From Hypoxylon rubiginosum (taxonomy: Eukaryota; Ascomycota; Sordariomycetes; Xylariales; Hypoxylaceae), in the NCBI GenBank assembly GCA_902806565.1, contig CADCXA010000065.1, positions 186,001 through 250,000 of the forward strand: 64,000 nucleotides of DNA, given 5' to 3'. Positions 10,505 through 21,300 of the stretch are shown here, piece by piece. The translations under genes were made by a program, and so were the position numbers. How positions within the stretch are numbered: the first letter of the stretch is position 1; the number at the start of each line of letters is the position of its first letter. The notes under the pieces were generated by a model. It worked only from the letters and a program-made list of their open reading frames with translations. It had not been told where the DNA came from and did no database searches.

Positions 10505-12689
10505 TTAATCATTCAGCTTCTCTAGCAATAGCTTCGAGCCCATATTTCCTATGGGCGTCTCCTTTTTCGATCCTGCTTTCTTGCCCCTTTTCTTGGCCAC
10601 CTTCTTGTCCTCCCCATTCGTCTCGGCAGCCTCCTTTACTGCTTTCTGTTCCGGTGTCTCCTCTGTCGCTGCTTTCTCTAATACCTTCCTCTTCTCCTTC
10701 AGTATCTTTGTCAGCTCATCTTTGTGAGAGAAGCCATCCGCTTCCATCAGACTGAGCACTACAAACGAGCTTGGTCCAGTTGCCCAAGCTACGACGTAGT
10801 CTTTTATGAAGGGGTAGAGGATATCTGCGAATTGAAGGGGAGGATCAACTGGTATTACACGTTTTGTCGCCTTATCAAAATGGCCACCGGCTATGAGCGT
10901 TTTGAACATACGGCCGCCGTGAGGAGCCTTGGAGATATGTTCCTGTTGAGCAAATTCGGTCGCAAGCTCTTCAGATGAATTTGTAGGTTCGTCATCCACG
11001 TTCGGATTTCCTTTCGCGGTAGATGCTATCGCTTGCAATGCCTCGGATTTGTCTCCGACACACGAAAGAAGTGCCTCAGTGACCAACTGGGTACCGTAAG
11101 AGGTAGAGATTAGGTTGTGTGGTGACGAGGCAATAGCTGCGAGCAACGATGGCGACAACGCTGCTACGAGTTCTTTTCGGCGCGTTTCAGGGTCCTTCTT
11201 GCTCGTAGTCTTGCGAATCTCCCAGAGTTCTTCAAGAAGTTTCAGGTCATCGGCATGACCCGCATCAAAGAGAACCTTGGATGTACCTTCGAGCGGATAT
11301 CGTATTGTTAAGCGCGCGTTGAGATCGTTGGCCGCTATAACGAGATTGGGGACTTCGTCCTGTTCCGTCTTGCCTAGCAGCTCCGACACAATGGACTTGG
11401 AAGTCAAAACCGTGTCGTCGATTAAGTCGTACGCGGCAAGAATAATCACATGACCATTCGGATCACTCGACATGAGCTGAAAGGTATCCTTATAGGTTTT
11501 CAAGATCTGTTTCCTGTCTTTAGCCGTTCCGTAGGCAAGAAGTAAGCAGACAAGCCGAGCGCCAGACTTCGTGAATGCCATGTTCTTCAAGAGGTCACCA
11601 TTCTCGTCTTCCTTGATCATCTCCATGTATTCTTTTGCTTCCTCGCCACCCGGTTTCACGTTGATGTAGTACTGGTACATTGCATCATGCAATATCGTAA
11701 AACCAGTCATCTTCTTTTGGATGAGCTGGTTGGTCATGTCAAGCAGGTATCTCATGATCGGCCCCCGCTTACTGGGCTGTTCTTCGAGGATTTGGGAAAG
11801 CTCAGCCGAAGAGGTAGATCCACTCTCTTCCGTCTGTCGGAAGATTTGATATTCGGCGCCGTACCATTCTCTGAGAAGGATGGCCTTCTGCTCTTTAGTC
11901 GCAATGCCTCGGTAGATATCGTCGAGAATCCAAGAAGCCTCAGGGTGGTTGATGAGTTTTCGAACTTTGCCGAAGAATTCCGGAACTATTATGTCTCGAA
12001 CTTCCTCATCGCCTTTCACGAGGAGTTTACCAATGAGGAACTTGGCGTATCTGCTCTCAGCTAATAGAGGATAGGCCCCCTTTAGCTCCCTCGCGATCAT
12101 CTTGCGTCGTTCGGGTGTCGCGTACTTGATAGCAGTCTGGACAACGCGAACGGCGTCATGTTTAAGGGCGAATTCCTTCATACGTCCGGTAGTGATACTA
12201 AAAAGCTCCTCGACCAGCTTCTGCCTCTCGTCTTTCGGAACCTTAGACTTCAACCGTAATCTCTCCCAAAGCTTCTTCGTGCGATGGAGCTCGTCGGCTA
12301 GGGGTTTCTGTGATTTGCGGTCTTGGGCAATTTGCCTCTGTTTTATATGAGACTCGCGCGAGTTTTGGCCTGTTTAGATTTAGCTATAGTTGAATATCCG
12401 TCGTCTCTTGCTTCAACTAACCCTTCTCGAAGACTTTTCCCGATTGGTCGCCATTGGATTTTGGCCGAACAGCTAGGTCGCTCTCGTTTTGCGATTCCCC
12501 CTTGCCTAAGGAAACGCCGCCATCGTCCAGGTCGGAGAAGTCGCTAATCTCACTATCGTCGCTCACAGCCTCCTCCGGCTCTTCTCTGCGCGGTGGTCTC
12601 TTCTCGAATTTCGGTTTCTTACTTGAATGGACCTTGCTACCATTGGTGAGCTTTCTTTTGCTTCCCGGAGTTTCAAATTTGGGCGCCAT
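10505..12689 (-). CDS. PUF6: Pumilio-family RNA-binding protein Puf6 (ribosome biogenesis)
   Basis: Two exons on the minus strand, 12689-12422 and 12369-10505, 710 aa; the intron is 52 bp. A basic/acidic N-terminal tail (about 110 aa) precedes PUF-type repeats (FSITTGRMKEFALKHDAVRVVQTAIKY-like, about residues 165-330) and the CPL/Puf6 C-terminal region (about 400-640). A Lys-rich tail (KKRGKKAGSKK) ends the protein. Yeast Puf6 and human PUM3 are nucleolar factors of 60S assembly (family knowledge). The start is the first Met of exon 1, MAPKFETPGSKRK. It shares a 376-bp divergent promoter with GIR2. Confidence 0.92.
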
Positions 12690-13065
12690 TTTGAAATCTG
12701 TAGAATGGTTGAAATTGACGGTAGGGTAGATTGGAGAATGATAATCTGAAATGGATCTGCTACTTTTTTTTATCAGTTCGAAGTTTGCGATCCTGGGACT
12801 AAAAAATATTTAGTGGAGCTATTGCTTATCGATAACATGATAATGCCGAGCGGTGAGGGCTGTGAGGGCGCTTTTCCCACCCCGCCAAACTTCGGGCGGC
12901 CCCACGTAAAATGCTTCTATGCAGATGCAGAAGACGGCAACCCGGTGCGGATTACGCCGGTGTAATACTCGCGCTCCCTAAAAGGTTTAGAAGTCAGATA
13001 AGTATGATCTTCTATACTAAGAGAACCACATAATAATCAGAGGTTCCCAATTCCCTCGCACAAGT
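12690..13065. promoter_or_regulatory. Divergent promoter PUF6/GIR2 with TTATCGATAA palindrome
   Basis: 376 bp separate the two start codons. CTTATCGATAA lies at 12825-12835, nearly central. The same palindrome occurs upstream of other genes in the window. A regulatory role is inference. Confidence 0.5.
12825..12835. promoter_or_regulatory. CTTATCGATAA palindrome, PUF6/GIR2 promoter
   Basis: Exact copy of the motif also found at 29215-29225 and, as TTATCGATAA, at 61478-61487; each lies between divergent genes. Function inferred. Confidence 0.45.
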
Positions 13066-13891
13066 ATGGGGAAAGACGAACAAGTTGAAGAACGTGAAGT
13101 TCTCGACTCTATTTTCCCAGACGAGATTACAGGTCGGTATATAGTCTTTTCTCATTGACGATCACGAACTACCCCGCCATCAAGGCAAATAGCCAGACTT
13201 AACACAGGCTACAGCTACAGCATACATAACAGCGACTGATATATATAACTGCATCTTAGATATTTCCGATACCGAATATCGGATATCCATCCAGCTCGAC
13301 CTCCCCGACGACGAGAATGGCGACGAGCCCAGCGAGCCGCCCACGCTCGTCCTACACGTGCGGTACCCGGACGATTACCCGGACGAGGCGCCCATGCTGG
13401 ACCTGTCGCCGCCGCAGAACGCCGACCCGCACCCGCACTTCTCCGTCGCCGCCGACAAGGAGGAGCTCCTGAGAGGCCTACAGGACACCATACAGGAGAA
13501 CACGGGCATGGCCATGATCTTCACGGTGGTGACGACGCTCAAGGAGGAGGCCGAGCGGCTGGTCGCCGAGCGGAGGGCCGCCGTCGCCAGGGCCCGCGAG
13601 GAGGTCCTGCTGGCCGCCGAGCGCGAGGAGAACAAGAAGTTCCACGGCACCCCCGTGACCCCCGAGACCTTCACGATGTGGCGCGAGGGATTCCTCCGCG
13701 AGATGGAGGAGAGGCAGCAGCGCGAGGAGGAGGAGAGGCTGGCCGAGCTCAAGAAGGCTAGGGTGAAGGAGCCCGTTAAGCTGACGGGGAAGCAATTATG
13801 GGAACGCGGCTTGGTTGGCAAGATTGACGAGGGCGACGACGACGAGAACATTCCTCTAGAACAGGTGGAAAAGCTCAAGATCGAGGCGTGA
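13066..13891 (+). CDS. GIR2: RWD-domain protein, Gir2/RWDD1 family
   Basis: Two exons, 13066-13132 and 13260-13891, 232 aa. Residues about 6-115 are an RWD domain (EREVLDSIFPDEI, then LVLHVRYPDDYPDEAPML, the typical YP..YP..P signature). A charged helical stretch follows, and the C-terminal KLTGKQLWERGLVGK motif is typical of the RWDD1/Gir2 family. Gir2 binds Gcn1 and the DRG GTPase Rbg2 and tempers Gcn2 signalling on translating ribosomes (family knowledge). The 5' splice site is the unusual GTCGGT; a GTATAT seven bases downstream would break the frame. Confidence 0.9.
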
Positions 13892-14161
13892 TGACCGATG
13901 TATAATGCGATAGGGGCTACTTACTTGATATCTCGGATCAGACATGATCGAGCATTGCTCGGCGTTTGGGCGCATTAGGAAAAAAAGCTTAGGTGGATAA
14001 ATCAGAACGAGTCGTCTTATTCATGAATATGATAATAAAAAAAGCATTTAGCCCCTTTTTTAGAAACCCAACGCCGTATCCATGCCGAAGCAAGACCCTT
14101 GGATCTCGTGGTATCTCCCGTCTATAATTTAACATGTTTCATTACTGCGTTGCAACGATGC

Positions 14162-15304
14162 CTAATCTTTCATCTCCTCGTCGCTATCGTCATTATCATC
14201 TTCCCATTCGTCATCGTCACCTTCCCCGACGGGCGCCTCTCCCAGTTCCTTCGCGATGAGACTAAGGAGCTCCTTCGCGTGTTCTCCTAGTGGCTCATCC
14301 TCGTAGTCTTGTAGCTTGTATAGGTGCTGGCATTGGTTTAGCCAGACGCGGCTGGATATCCACGACGCTTTCCAGTCTTCTTCGCTGGCTTTGCTTGCTT
14401 TTTGCTTCTCGCCCATGACGTAGAGACCCCAGCCACCTAGATACCAGACCTCGACGCTCTGATCGTCCTCGCCAACTAGTCGTTCGAGCACTTCGATAGC
14501 TTCCTGCTCCATCTCGACCTCCATAAGCAATCTCGCCAGAGCGACTCGGCTCGGAAAGTCGGGCACCGCGGGGTCTTCCGGTGGCAGGTCTTTCCATAGC
14601 TCCAGACTCCTCGTCAGCGCTGCCTTGGCGTCGTCGATTCTCGACTGGGAGATGCGCACGTTGGCTAGGGTCTGCCAGGTTTCGGCGAAGTCGGGTGCGA
14701 CCATGGTCGCCTCCGTAACCAGGGTCTCGCACCGCTGTTCGGCGTCTTCCTCCCACGACAAGTCCGTCATGTAGACCTCTGCAACGGAGCAAAGCGTCAT
14801 GGCCAGCTTCTTCTTAAGCTCCTCGAGTAACATCTCCTGCTCGTCGCTTCTCCGGTGGGCCTCCTCGAGGGTCTGGATCTGCTTCCTCAGTGCTGCTGTG
14901 CCCTTCTCGAACCACTTGACGCTATCCTTGCCGCCCTCGTCGCTCAGCTGCGCGAGACACAGGAACTTCTCCGGCCCGCCGCCCACGGCCTCGTCCTTGG
15001 CGCCATCTTCGTCGATCGAGACGGCGCGTAGAAAGTATTCCCGCGCCGCCTCGAAATCCCCCGACTCTAAGTTGATCTGGCCGAGCAGATTCGACGCAGA
15101 TAGTTCGTCGTCTGAGTTTTCAACTGCCTGCTCAAGAGCCTTCTTGGCTAACGTTGCGGCGTCTTCTACATTGCCTTCTTGCAGTTGAAATTCGGCCGCC
15201 TTGACTAGGACCTGTGGGGATATGGGTTTTGAAGAGCCGTCGGCGACTCGGGGTTTTGCTCGCTTCTTTGAATTCGACTTTTTATCTGGTCGCCTTGGTG
15301 CCAT
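14162..15304 (-). CDS. ACL4: TPR protein, Acl4-like ribosomal protein L4 chaperone
   Basis: An intronless frame of 380 aa. A Lys-rich head (about 25 aa) is followed by TPR repeats (about residues 30-100 and 185-300; examples AAEFQLQEGNVEDAATLAKKAL and ETWQTLANVRISQSRIDDAK). The tail is strongly acidic (DDDEWEDDNDDSDEE). This head-TPR-acidic-tail layout is that of Acl4, the dedicated chaperone of uL4/Rpl4 (family knowledge). It could be another TPR protein, but the length and tail fit well. AATCGATAAG at 15441-15450 and CTTATCGA at 15473-15480 lie upstream. Confidence 0.8.
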   Translation of the reverse strand: MAPRRPDKKSNSKKRAKPRVADGSSKPISPQVLVKAAEFQLQEGNVEDAATLAKKALEQAVENSDDELSASNLLGQINLESGDFEAAREYFLRAVSIDEDGAKDEAVGGGPEKFLCLAQLSDEGGKDSVKWFEKGTAALRKQIQTLEEAHRRSDEQEMLLEELKKKLAMTLCSVAEVYMTDLSWEEDAEQRCETLVTEATMVAPDFAETWQTLANVRISQSRIDDAKAALTRSLELWKDLPPEDPAVPDFPSRVALARLLMEVEMEQEAIEVLERLVGEDDQSVEVWYLGGWGLYVMGEKQKASKASEEDWKASWISSRVWLNQCQHLYKLQDYEDEPLGEHAKELLSLIAKELGEAPVGEGDDDEWEDDNDDSDEEMKD

Positions 15305-16409
15305 ATTTGGATTGCAGAAATGTGGGAGACCTGAAGGAATATGGAAGAAGAAATGAGGCTCTGGGATTGCTCGCGAATACGGAATAAATCTGGCGAGAGT
15401 GAGGTAGGTGGTGCAGGTGGTGGTGGATTGATAGAAAATTAATCGATAAGATGAAATATTTTAGACTTATCACTTATCGACCCGTGCTTCATTGCTATGT
15501 GACGTGGGGCTTGATTTATTGGCGGGGTCATCTTTAGTCACAACCTCTATCCATTATAGACTGTGCAAACTTCTGCAAAGTATACCTCCTGACCTCCTAT
15601 GCGAAACAAATAAATTAATTTCCACTCTTTATCTTCATACCTGTATAATAGGTAACATGGTACGAAAAAGCGGAAATGCTTCATGTTATTAACCCCCTTT
15701 GATGACGAGTGTTTCTGAGATGAATAACTCAAGAATCTATTAGTGAGACTTCTAGCTCAAGTCAAAGGACACTTGCGCAGGTGGCTCTTCAACGCTCGTA
15801 GTCGTGTTAGACTAATGATGGTTGTCGATTTTTATGTGTATGAGTCTGTATACATTATATCGGGTATGTATCTGTTGATGGACTGAGTTACGTGTGAGCA
15901 AGGACGGCGAATACGCTTTACCCGACTCATCAAGAGACGGGGTCGATGTAGTTTATATTTTCCTCAAAATGGGGATGAGCTGGTTTACGAACCAAACGTA
16001 CTACATAGTTTAATTTGGTCTTCACTATCGAAAATAAAGACATTAGACTTCTAGTTCTGAAGCAGAACAAATAATATAACTGGGCCATTACGAGCTGGTA
16101 TCTGATTCTTCGTAACAGATGCGAGGTATACCGTTCCATTCCCTAGTATCACACATTACCCATTTTCTCGTCTGGCGCCCATACCCATATTATACGACTT
16201 GGATTAATTCCAACGCGTTTCCATCCATAACCGTCTATCAGCTCGTAATGCGTGAGAGCGAGCGACTGTAGGTGAATAATTCTCTAAAACAGGGGGGCTA
16301 GCGATCGCTCAGATATCATAATGCCCCCCCAGCCAGTACCATCCAAACGCCGTTGAAAAATCATCTATGCATGTCGTTCTCGACTTCATTCGTCTTCGTG
16401 TAGGGGGTA
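15305..16409. other. Intergenic, 1.1 kb, no gene seen
   Basis: The first 180 bp form the ACL4 promoter with two half-copies of the TTATCGATAA palindrome. The remainder is AT-leaning with no supported frame. Confidence 0.4.
15441..15480. promoter_or_regulatory. Two imperfect TTATCGATAA copies upstream of ACL4
   Basis: AATCGATAAG at 15441-15450 and CTTATCGA at 15473-15480, 137-176 bp before the start codon. Confidence 0.35.
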
Positions 16410-17374
16410 TTACTGCATCTCTTGTTCTTCAATAGACTGGCTCGACTTGGGTCGATCGATGTGACCCAGTTCCGAACCCTGACCGCTTTGCGCTCGCTTG
16501 CGTCCTGGGATGAATCGAGACATACCCGTACCCTGGGGATGCGCAGGGGTTTCTTGCGTCTCGGAAAATTTGGAGAAGAAGCCTCTCTTCTTTGGCTGTT
16601 GCTGGCCGTGTTTCAGGTCATCGTTCAATCCGACCTCTTCAAAGCCTTCCTCAGCAGTCGGCGGGTCCCATGGTCGGTTTCTGATGGAAGTCCTCGGTGA
16701 TCGATTGAACCGGGCAGAATCGAGGCTCTGGCGGGGTTGGTCGTGAATCATGATAGGTGATCTAGCCGAGATATCCTTCATTCACAATTAGTTTTTCTAT
16801 GTTACGGTATGGGTTAGGAACGGGTATAGCTTACAAAAGAACGACGGTAAGAATCAAAAGATTCGCGAGAGATGGAGAAGTGCTCAATGTCTCCAATGCT
16901 GCTACGGGTATCCATCGATGTTCGGGACGCTGCCGAGCGTCTGGGCCACAAACCCTTGTCTTCTGTCGGCGAGGGCTAGAATTAAACATATGTATAAGCA
17001 CATGGTCGCTATGCATTTGTATAGCATTTGTATACATGTACTGGGAATAATAAATACATACCGGAAGATAGACCCCACTATCATTGACGACTACAATCGC
17101 AAGTCAAGTCAGTACATACATATTTACACACATATTATCGAGCGCAAAACTCCTCGGCGCAGTACTGACCACTCATCTTGTAATCCCCCGTGTCCCGGCT
17201 CCTCGTGCTGCGGATGCTTAGGGAGGAGGATGCCTTGGATCCGATTATGTCGACCTTCTCGAAGCCGGCCTGGGCACTGGCGAGGTTCAGCGCAACAGGC
17301 CGGACGTTCTCCTCCCTGACCTCGGTACCGTTGAGTGCGCCGGGGCGCCTCGCGAAAGGGTTACGAATAGGCAT
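16410..17374 (-). CDS. Uncharacterised conserved-looking fungal protein, four exons
   Basis: Joined from fragments on the minus strand: 17374-17170, 17090-17062, 16975-16835 and 16775-16410, 246 aa with all phases consistent. The N-terminus MPIRNPFARRPG, the middle KMS/VVNDSGVYLP and SPTEDKGLW and the segment IEHFSISRESFDSYRRSF keep one frame through a 29-nt exon, which argues for selection on the protein. It is rich in Ser, Arg and Pro, has no signal peptide or TM segment, and ends in a charged disordered tail. I have an impression of similar proteins in Pezizomycotina but know no function. Exon 1 uses a GTCAGT donor. Confidence 0.7.
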
Positions 17375-18500
17375 CGTCGGCTAGTATTTTGTTGCGCGAT
17401 ATATATAAAAAAGCGACAGCAATTGGATCGAGTCGAAATACTTTCAAGGTGCGATTGGGGGGTTACAGGGTGGGTTTGAGAAGTTCGGGTTCGGGTTCGG
17501 AATAGGGAAGAAAGAGAATTGGGATTGATGGAAATAAGATCAAAGGGTCTCGACCTCGGGGCCATGCACAGTAAGTAAGATATGAGGTAAGTTTAAGTTT
17601 AAGTTGAACCAGATCGGACCTTTCCTATTGGAACAACTTTCGACTTGGACCTAACCGTACGAGTAGGATTTACAAATTACAATGAAGTAATAAAGTACAT
17701 GTACGAAAAGAGGAAAGGGTAAGTTGAATTTGGTTGAATTTGGTTAAAGGGCTGGACTGACGATCGCATGGTAATCAATCGTTTACGTGTACAGCGTCTT
17801 TTGGACTTGTTTATACGCTGTATTAAGGTACATATGTACATGGGGAATAATTCCAGTTTTCTATTCCATCTTTTCATCTTTTTTGGGTGTTGTACCTTGC
17901 CTATCATTCAAGGACCTGCATCATCTATTCGCGCACCACCCTGACCACCCTGATCACCCTGACCACCCATTCCCATTCCCCATTCCCCATTCCCCATTCT
18001 CCCGTTCCCTCCAAGTCCCTTCTTGCAGCGATGGGCAACCTGGCAACTGATCGACTTCCCCAATATAGTAGTCTCTTCACACACGTACCTCACTTACATC
18101 GCGTACCAAGCAGCCAAGTACCTACATACTTACATGCACCTAACGCCCTGGTACAGGTAATACAGGTAATAGCACGAAAAGGGCACCCGAGCTACCCGAA
18201 ATCCTATGTCATTACCCTACCAGTCTACATGCGTGGTGCTTAGCTCACAGCCCGCTACCCGGCTATTCGACTGCCGGGTCCTTTCATAAGTTGACGTACA
18301 TGATTGTTATGTATAGTAATAGCAGACCAAGATCTACACATGGCGGTGCTCACAGCCTGACAGCCTGACAATCCGGGCACCCAGACAGCCAGAGGATTCT
18401 CAACCCCTACCCCGACCCCCGACAACCTCGGTCTCACCTAAGCACCGCGTTTGCCACCAACCATTACGGTGTCCCACAGGGGTTAAAAGGAAATAACTCG
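17375..18500. other. Intergenic with short tandem repeats
   Basis: No gene is supported. It carries the CACCCTGAC and CCATTCC arrays listed separately and leads into the AT island. Confidence 0.4.
17934..18001 (+). repeat. Two adjoining tandem arrays: CACCCTGAC and CCATTCC units
   Basis: About four copies of a 9-mer CACCCTGAC (one with T for C) run straight into about five or six copies of a 7-mer CCATTCC (some units CCATTCCC). They are simple repeats with no coding role visible. Confidence 0.85.
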
Positions 18501-18529
18501 AATTTTAGTTATACACCCACGCCTATATA

Positions 18530-19945
18530 TATAAATCAGTGTATTATAAGCTTATATATTAAATAACTATATATTATATATAAAATATTTTTATATATAT
18601 AAGTTATATTTATATAATAAAGCTTATAAAATTTATAATTAAATATTATATAAATATAAATTTATTTATTTTATTAATAAATTTATATATAAATTATTAT
18701 ATAAATTTATTAATATAATAAATTTTTTATTTATTTTTTATTAAAATTTAAAACTTATTTTTTATTTAAAATATTATTTTATAAATTTTAATATTATTAA
18801 TAATTTTATAAATATAATTTAAATATAAAATTTTATTTAATTAAAAAATTTTTAATAATATAATTTTTAAATTATTATATAATTTAATTATAAAATTATT
18901 TAAATTAATAAATAATTAATAAATAATTTAAAATATAAAAAAAAAATTATATAATTATATTTTTTTTAATTAAAAAATTTTAATATTAATATATAATAAT
19001 TTTAATAAATATTTTTAATTTTATTTATAAATAATTTAATAAAATAAAAATTATATAAAATATAATTAATATTATTATTTTTATATTTTTATTATATATT
19101 ATAAATAAAAACTTTTATAAATATAGTTTTTTTTAATTTTTTTTAAATATATTTTAATAATTAAAATAACTAATATAATTAATATATAAATAATTTATTA
19201 ATATAATTAAAATTAAATTTAAATATTATTAATATATTAAAAATAATTTATATATATAATTTATTAGTTTATTAAATTATTAAAATTATTATAAGCTTTA
19301 TTAATTTATATTTTTATTTTTTTTTTAAGTTTAATTTTTTTATTAATATAAAATTAATTTAATTAATATATTATATATATATTTTATATATTTTATAATA
19401 ATTTTAAAAAGTTATTTAAAAATATAAATATTAATTAATTTAAATAAAAATTAAATTTAATATAATAATAATAATTAAATATTTAATAATTAAATAAATT
19501 TAAATTTAATATAATTTTATATATTTTAATATTTATTTTAAAATTTATATATTAAAATTTAAATTATTTTTATTAAAGTTTTATAAATAATTAAAAACTA
19601 TTTATTAATAATTAAATAAAAAATTTTTTAATTAAATTTTAATATAAATTTTTATTTTTAAGTAAAAAATATTTAAAAAATATATATATATAAAAAAAAA
19701 AAAAAAAAATATTAAATAATATTAATAAAAATTAAAAAATTTTTTTTTTAAACTTATTAAATATAAAATATATATTTATATATATTATTAAATAATATTA
19801 TTTTATAAAATTTTTTTTTTTATTATTATTTATATTTTATTAAATAATTATTTAATTTTTATTATTATTTAATTTTAATATTATAATTATAATAAAAAAA
19901 CTTAAATTATTTTTCTTTTTTTATAATATTAATATATATATTTTA
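18530..19945. repeat. AT island, almost purely A and T for about 1.4 kb
   Basis: Apart from isolated AAGCTT-type interruptions the stretch contains nearly no G or C. It changes abruptly to ordinary sequence at both ends (before about 18,520 and after about 19,945). No coding frame, inverted repeat pair or transposon end is evident. Repeat-induced point mutation lowers GC but usually leaves more G and C than this, so an expanded low-complexity tract is also possible. Confidence 0.9.
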
Positions 19946-20371
19946 CCTTAAGTAGTTACCCCCTTTACCCCTTTAACTTAATAATCACTTCCGTAGGTAA
20001 ATAAAAACTTCTTGTCTAAAGTTAAACTAGAGGAATAAAAAAAGGCCGGCTGCTAAGAAATAAAATTTGCTACGTTTTTTCCCCAGGTTTAAAGTGCCAT
20101 AACGGCCGTCCGTTTTCTAAAATTCTTCCCATGAAAACCATCGTTGTTTGCTGTCATGTTGCCATGCTAGACTCCGCCAGAAATTATACTACGGTTGTAC
20201 CATGGACGACATACCGTGAACGATATAGATGAGCAAGTGAATCTGCCTCAACCAGACTTCGACGCGATGGCACAAAGTCATGCTACCTAGCTTGTCGGAA
20301 ACTCACAACTCTCAATCACTACACCACAGGACTATATCAGAACAGTTTCGCCAATTTGCAAATATGAGAGC

Positions 20372-20554
20372 ATGAACGCAAACCAACAGATCCTAGATGT
20401 TCTTGACCGTATCAACACCAACATGGATGACCTGAGGGCCAACGTGGATGACCTGAGGGCCAACATGGATAACATGAAGGCCGACATGGCTGCTCGTCTG
20501 GACCGTATAGAGGCACGCTTAGACAGCATGGACAACTACATGCAAGCTTCGTAA
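20372..20554 (+). pseudogene. Short coiled-coil ORF, probably a gene remnant
   Basis: A 60-aa frame with a heptad-like internal repeat: three 21-bp units encode NMDDLRA, NVDDLRA and NMDNMKA, followed by RLDRIEARLDSMDN. This pattern matches the coiled-coil head of small fungal proteins of unknown function. Just upstream another frame reads SEQFRQFANM, suggesting a frameshift, and GTAAGT after the last codons looks like a donor with no convincing partner. It is probably decayed, next to the AT island. It could also be a short expressed protein. Confidence 0.4.
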
Positions 20555-21300
20555 GTATCTATCAGCATTAAATATCAAATATACTATACTTGCGCGGGTT
20601 GAACACCGATACACAACTCGAGGTGGCGTGGAACGCCAAGAATATGGGCAGCAAGTCCAAGTCAAGTTCACAACAGCGCAGTTTCGCTGGAGTCGACCAA
20701 AGCCCCTTCAATTTTGACGCCAAGACGGAACTTAAATGTAGGAGCTCGTGGAAGGATAGTTATATCGGGATATGACATTACTTCCTCATCCAACATACGT
20801 TTCGCAGAAATAGAGCGACGCTATTCTGTACCCAGTAGGCATGGTATAAGTTAGCAAAGCCCAAACAAGATAATACGTACAGCACCTAGGGAAATAAATC
20901 GAGGCGAGTTTCAGTCCCTACCTCTTATCTCCGGGTCACATGTTATCTCGCCATCAGTTGATGGACTCTCGCATATGCAGGTCCTCGTTTTTCCAAATTC
21001 GGGAACCCGTAGTAGCTAAACTTATTCCTTCTTCACACTATTCATTCACCTAACGCTCTAGAGCCGGCTTCGAATGCGCTTTCTAATACATTATTCCTAG
21101 GAGTTTATTCCAGAGAAGTATTGTTCAACGTCAATGTCCTCGATGCCGAGAAAAGTCAAAAGGAGACGAACGTCTGTAATAAAATCCGACTCCCAACCTA
21201 TGATACGGGATAGGTTGTATAAGGATTTTGGATGATTCATATATACACTCGGGGGGCAGAAGTTTCTACAGGAATCGCATTTTTAATAAAGGGGCAATTT
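20555..21300. other. Intergenic, no gene seen
   Basis: A 61-codon frame at 20590-20775 could be the tail of the coiled-coil remnant, but no splice acceptor supports it. The rest is 3' flank of the deformylase gene. Confidence 0.35.

Noticed and set aside
17934..18001. Tandem CACCCTGAC/CCATTCC units as a CRISPR-like array
   Set aside because: Units are contiguous with no spacers, in a eukaryotic genome; simple repeats only.
18530..19945. AT island as inserted mitochondrial DNA
   Set aside because: No mitochondrial gene, tRNA or GC cluster is recognisable; fungal mitochondrial genomes are not this close to pure AT over 1.4 kb of coding or intron sequence.
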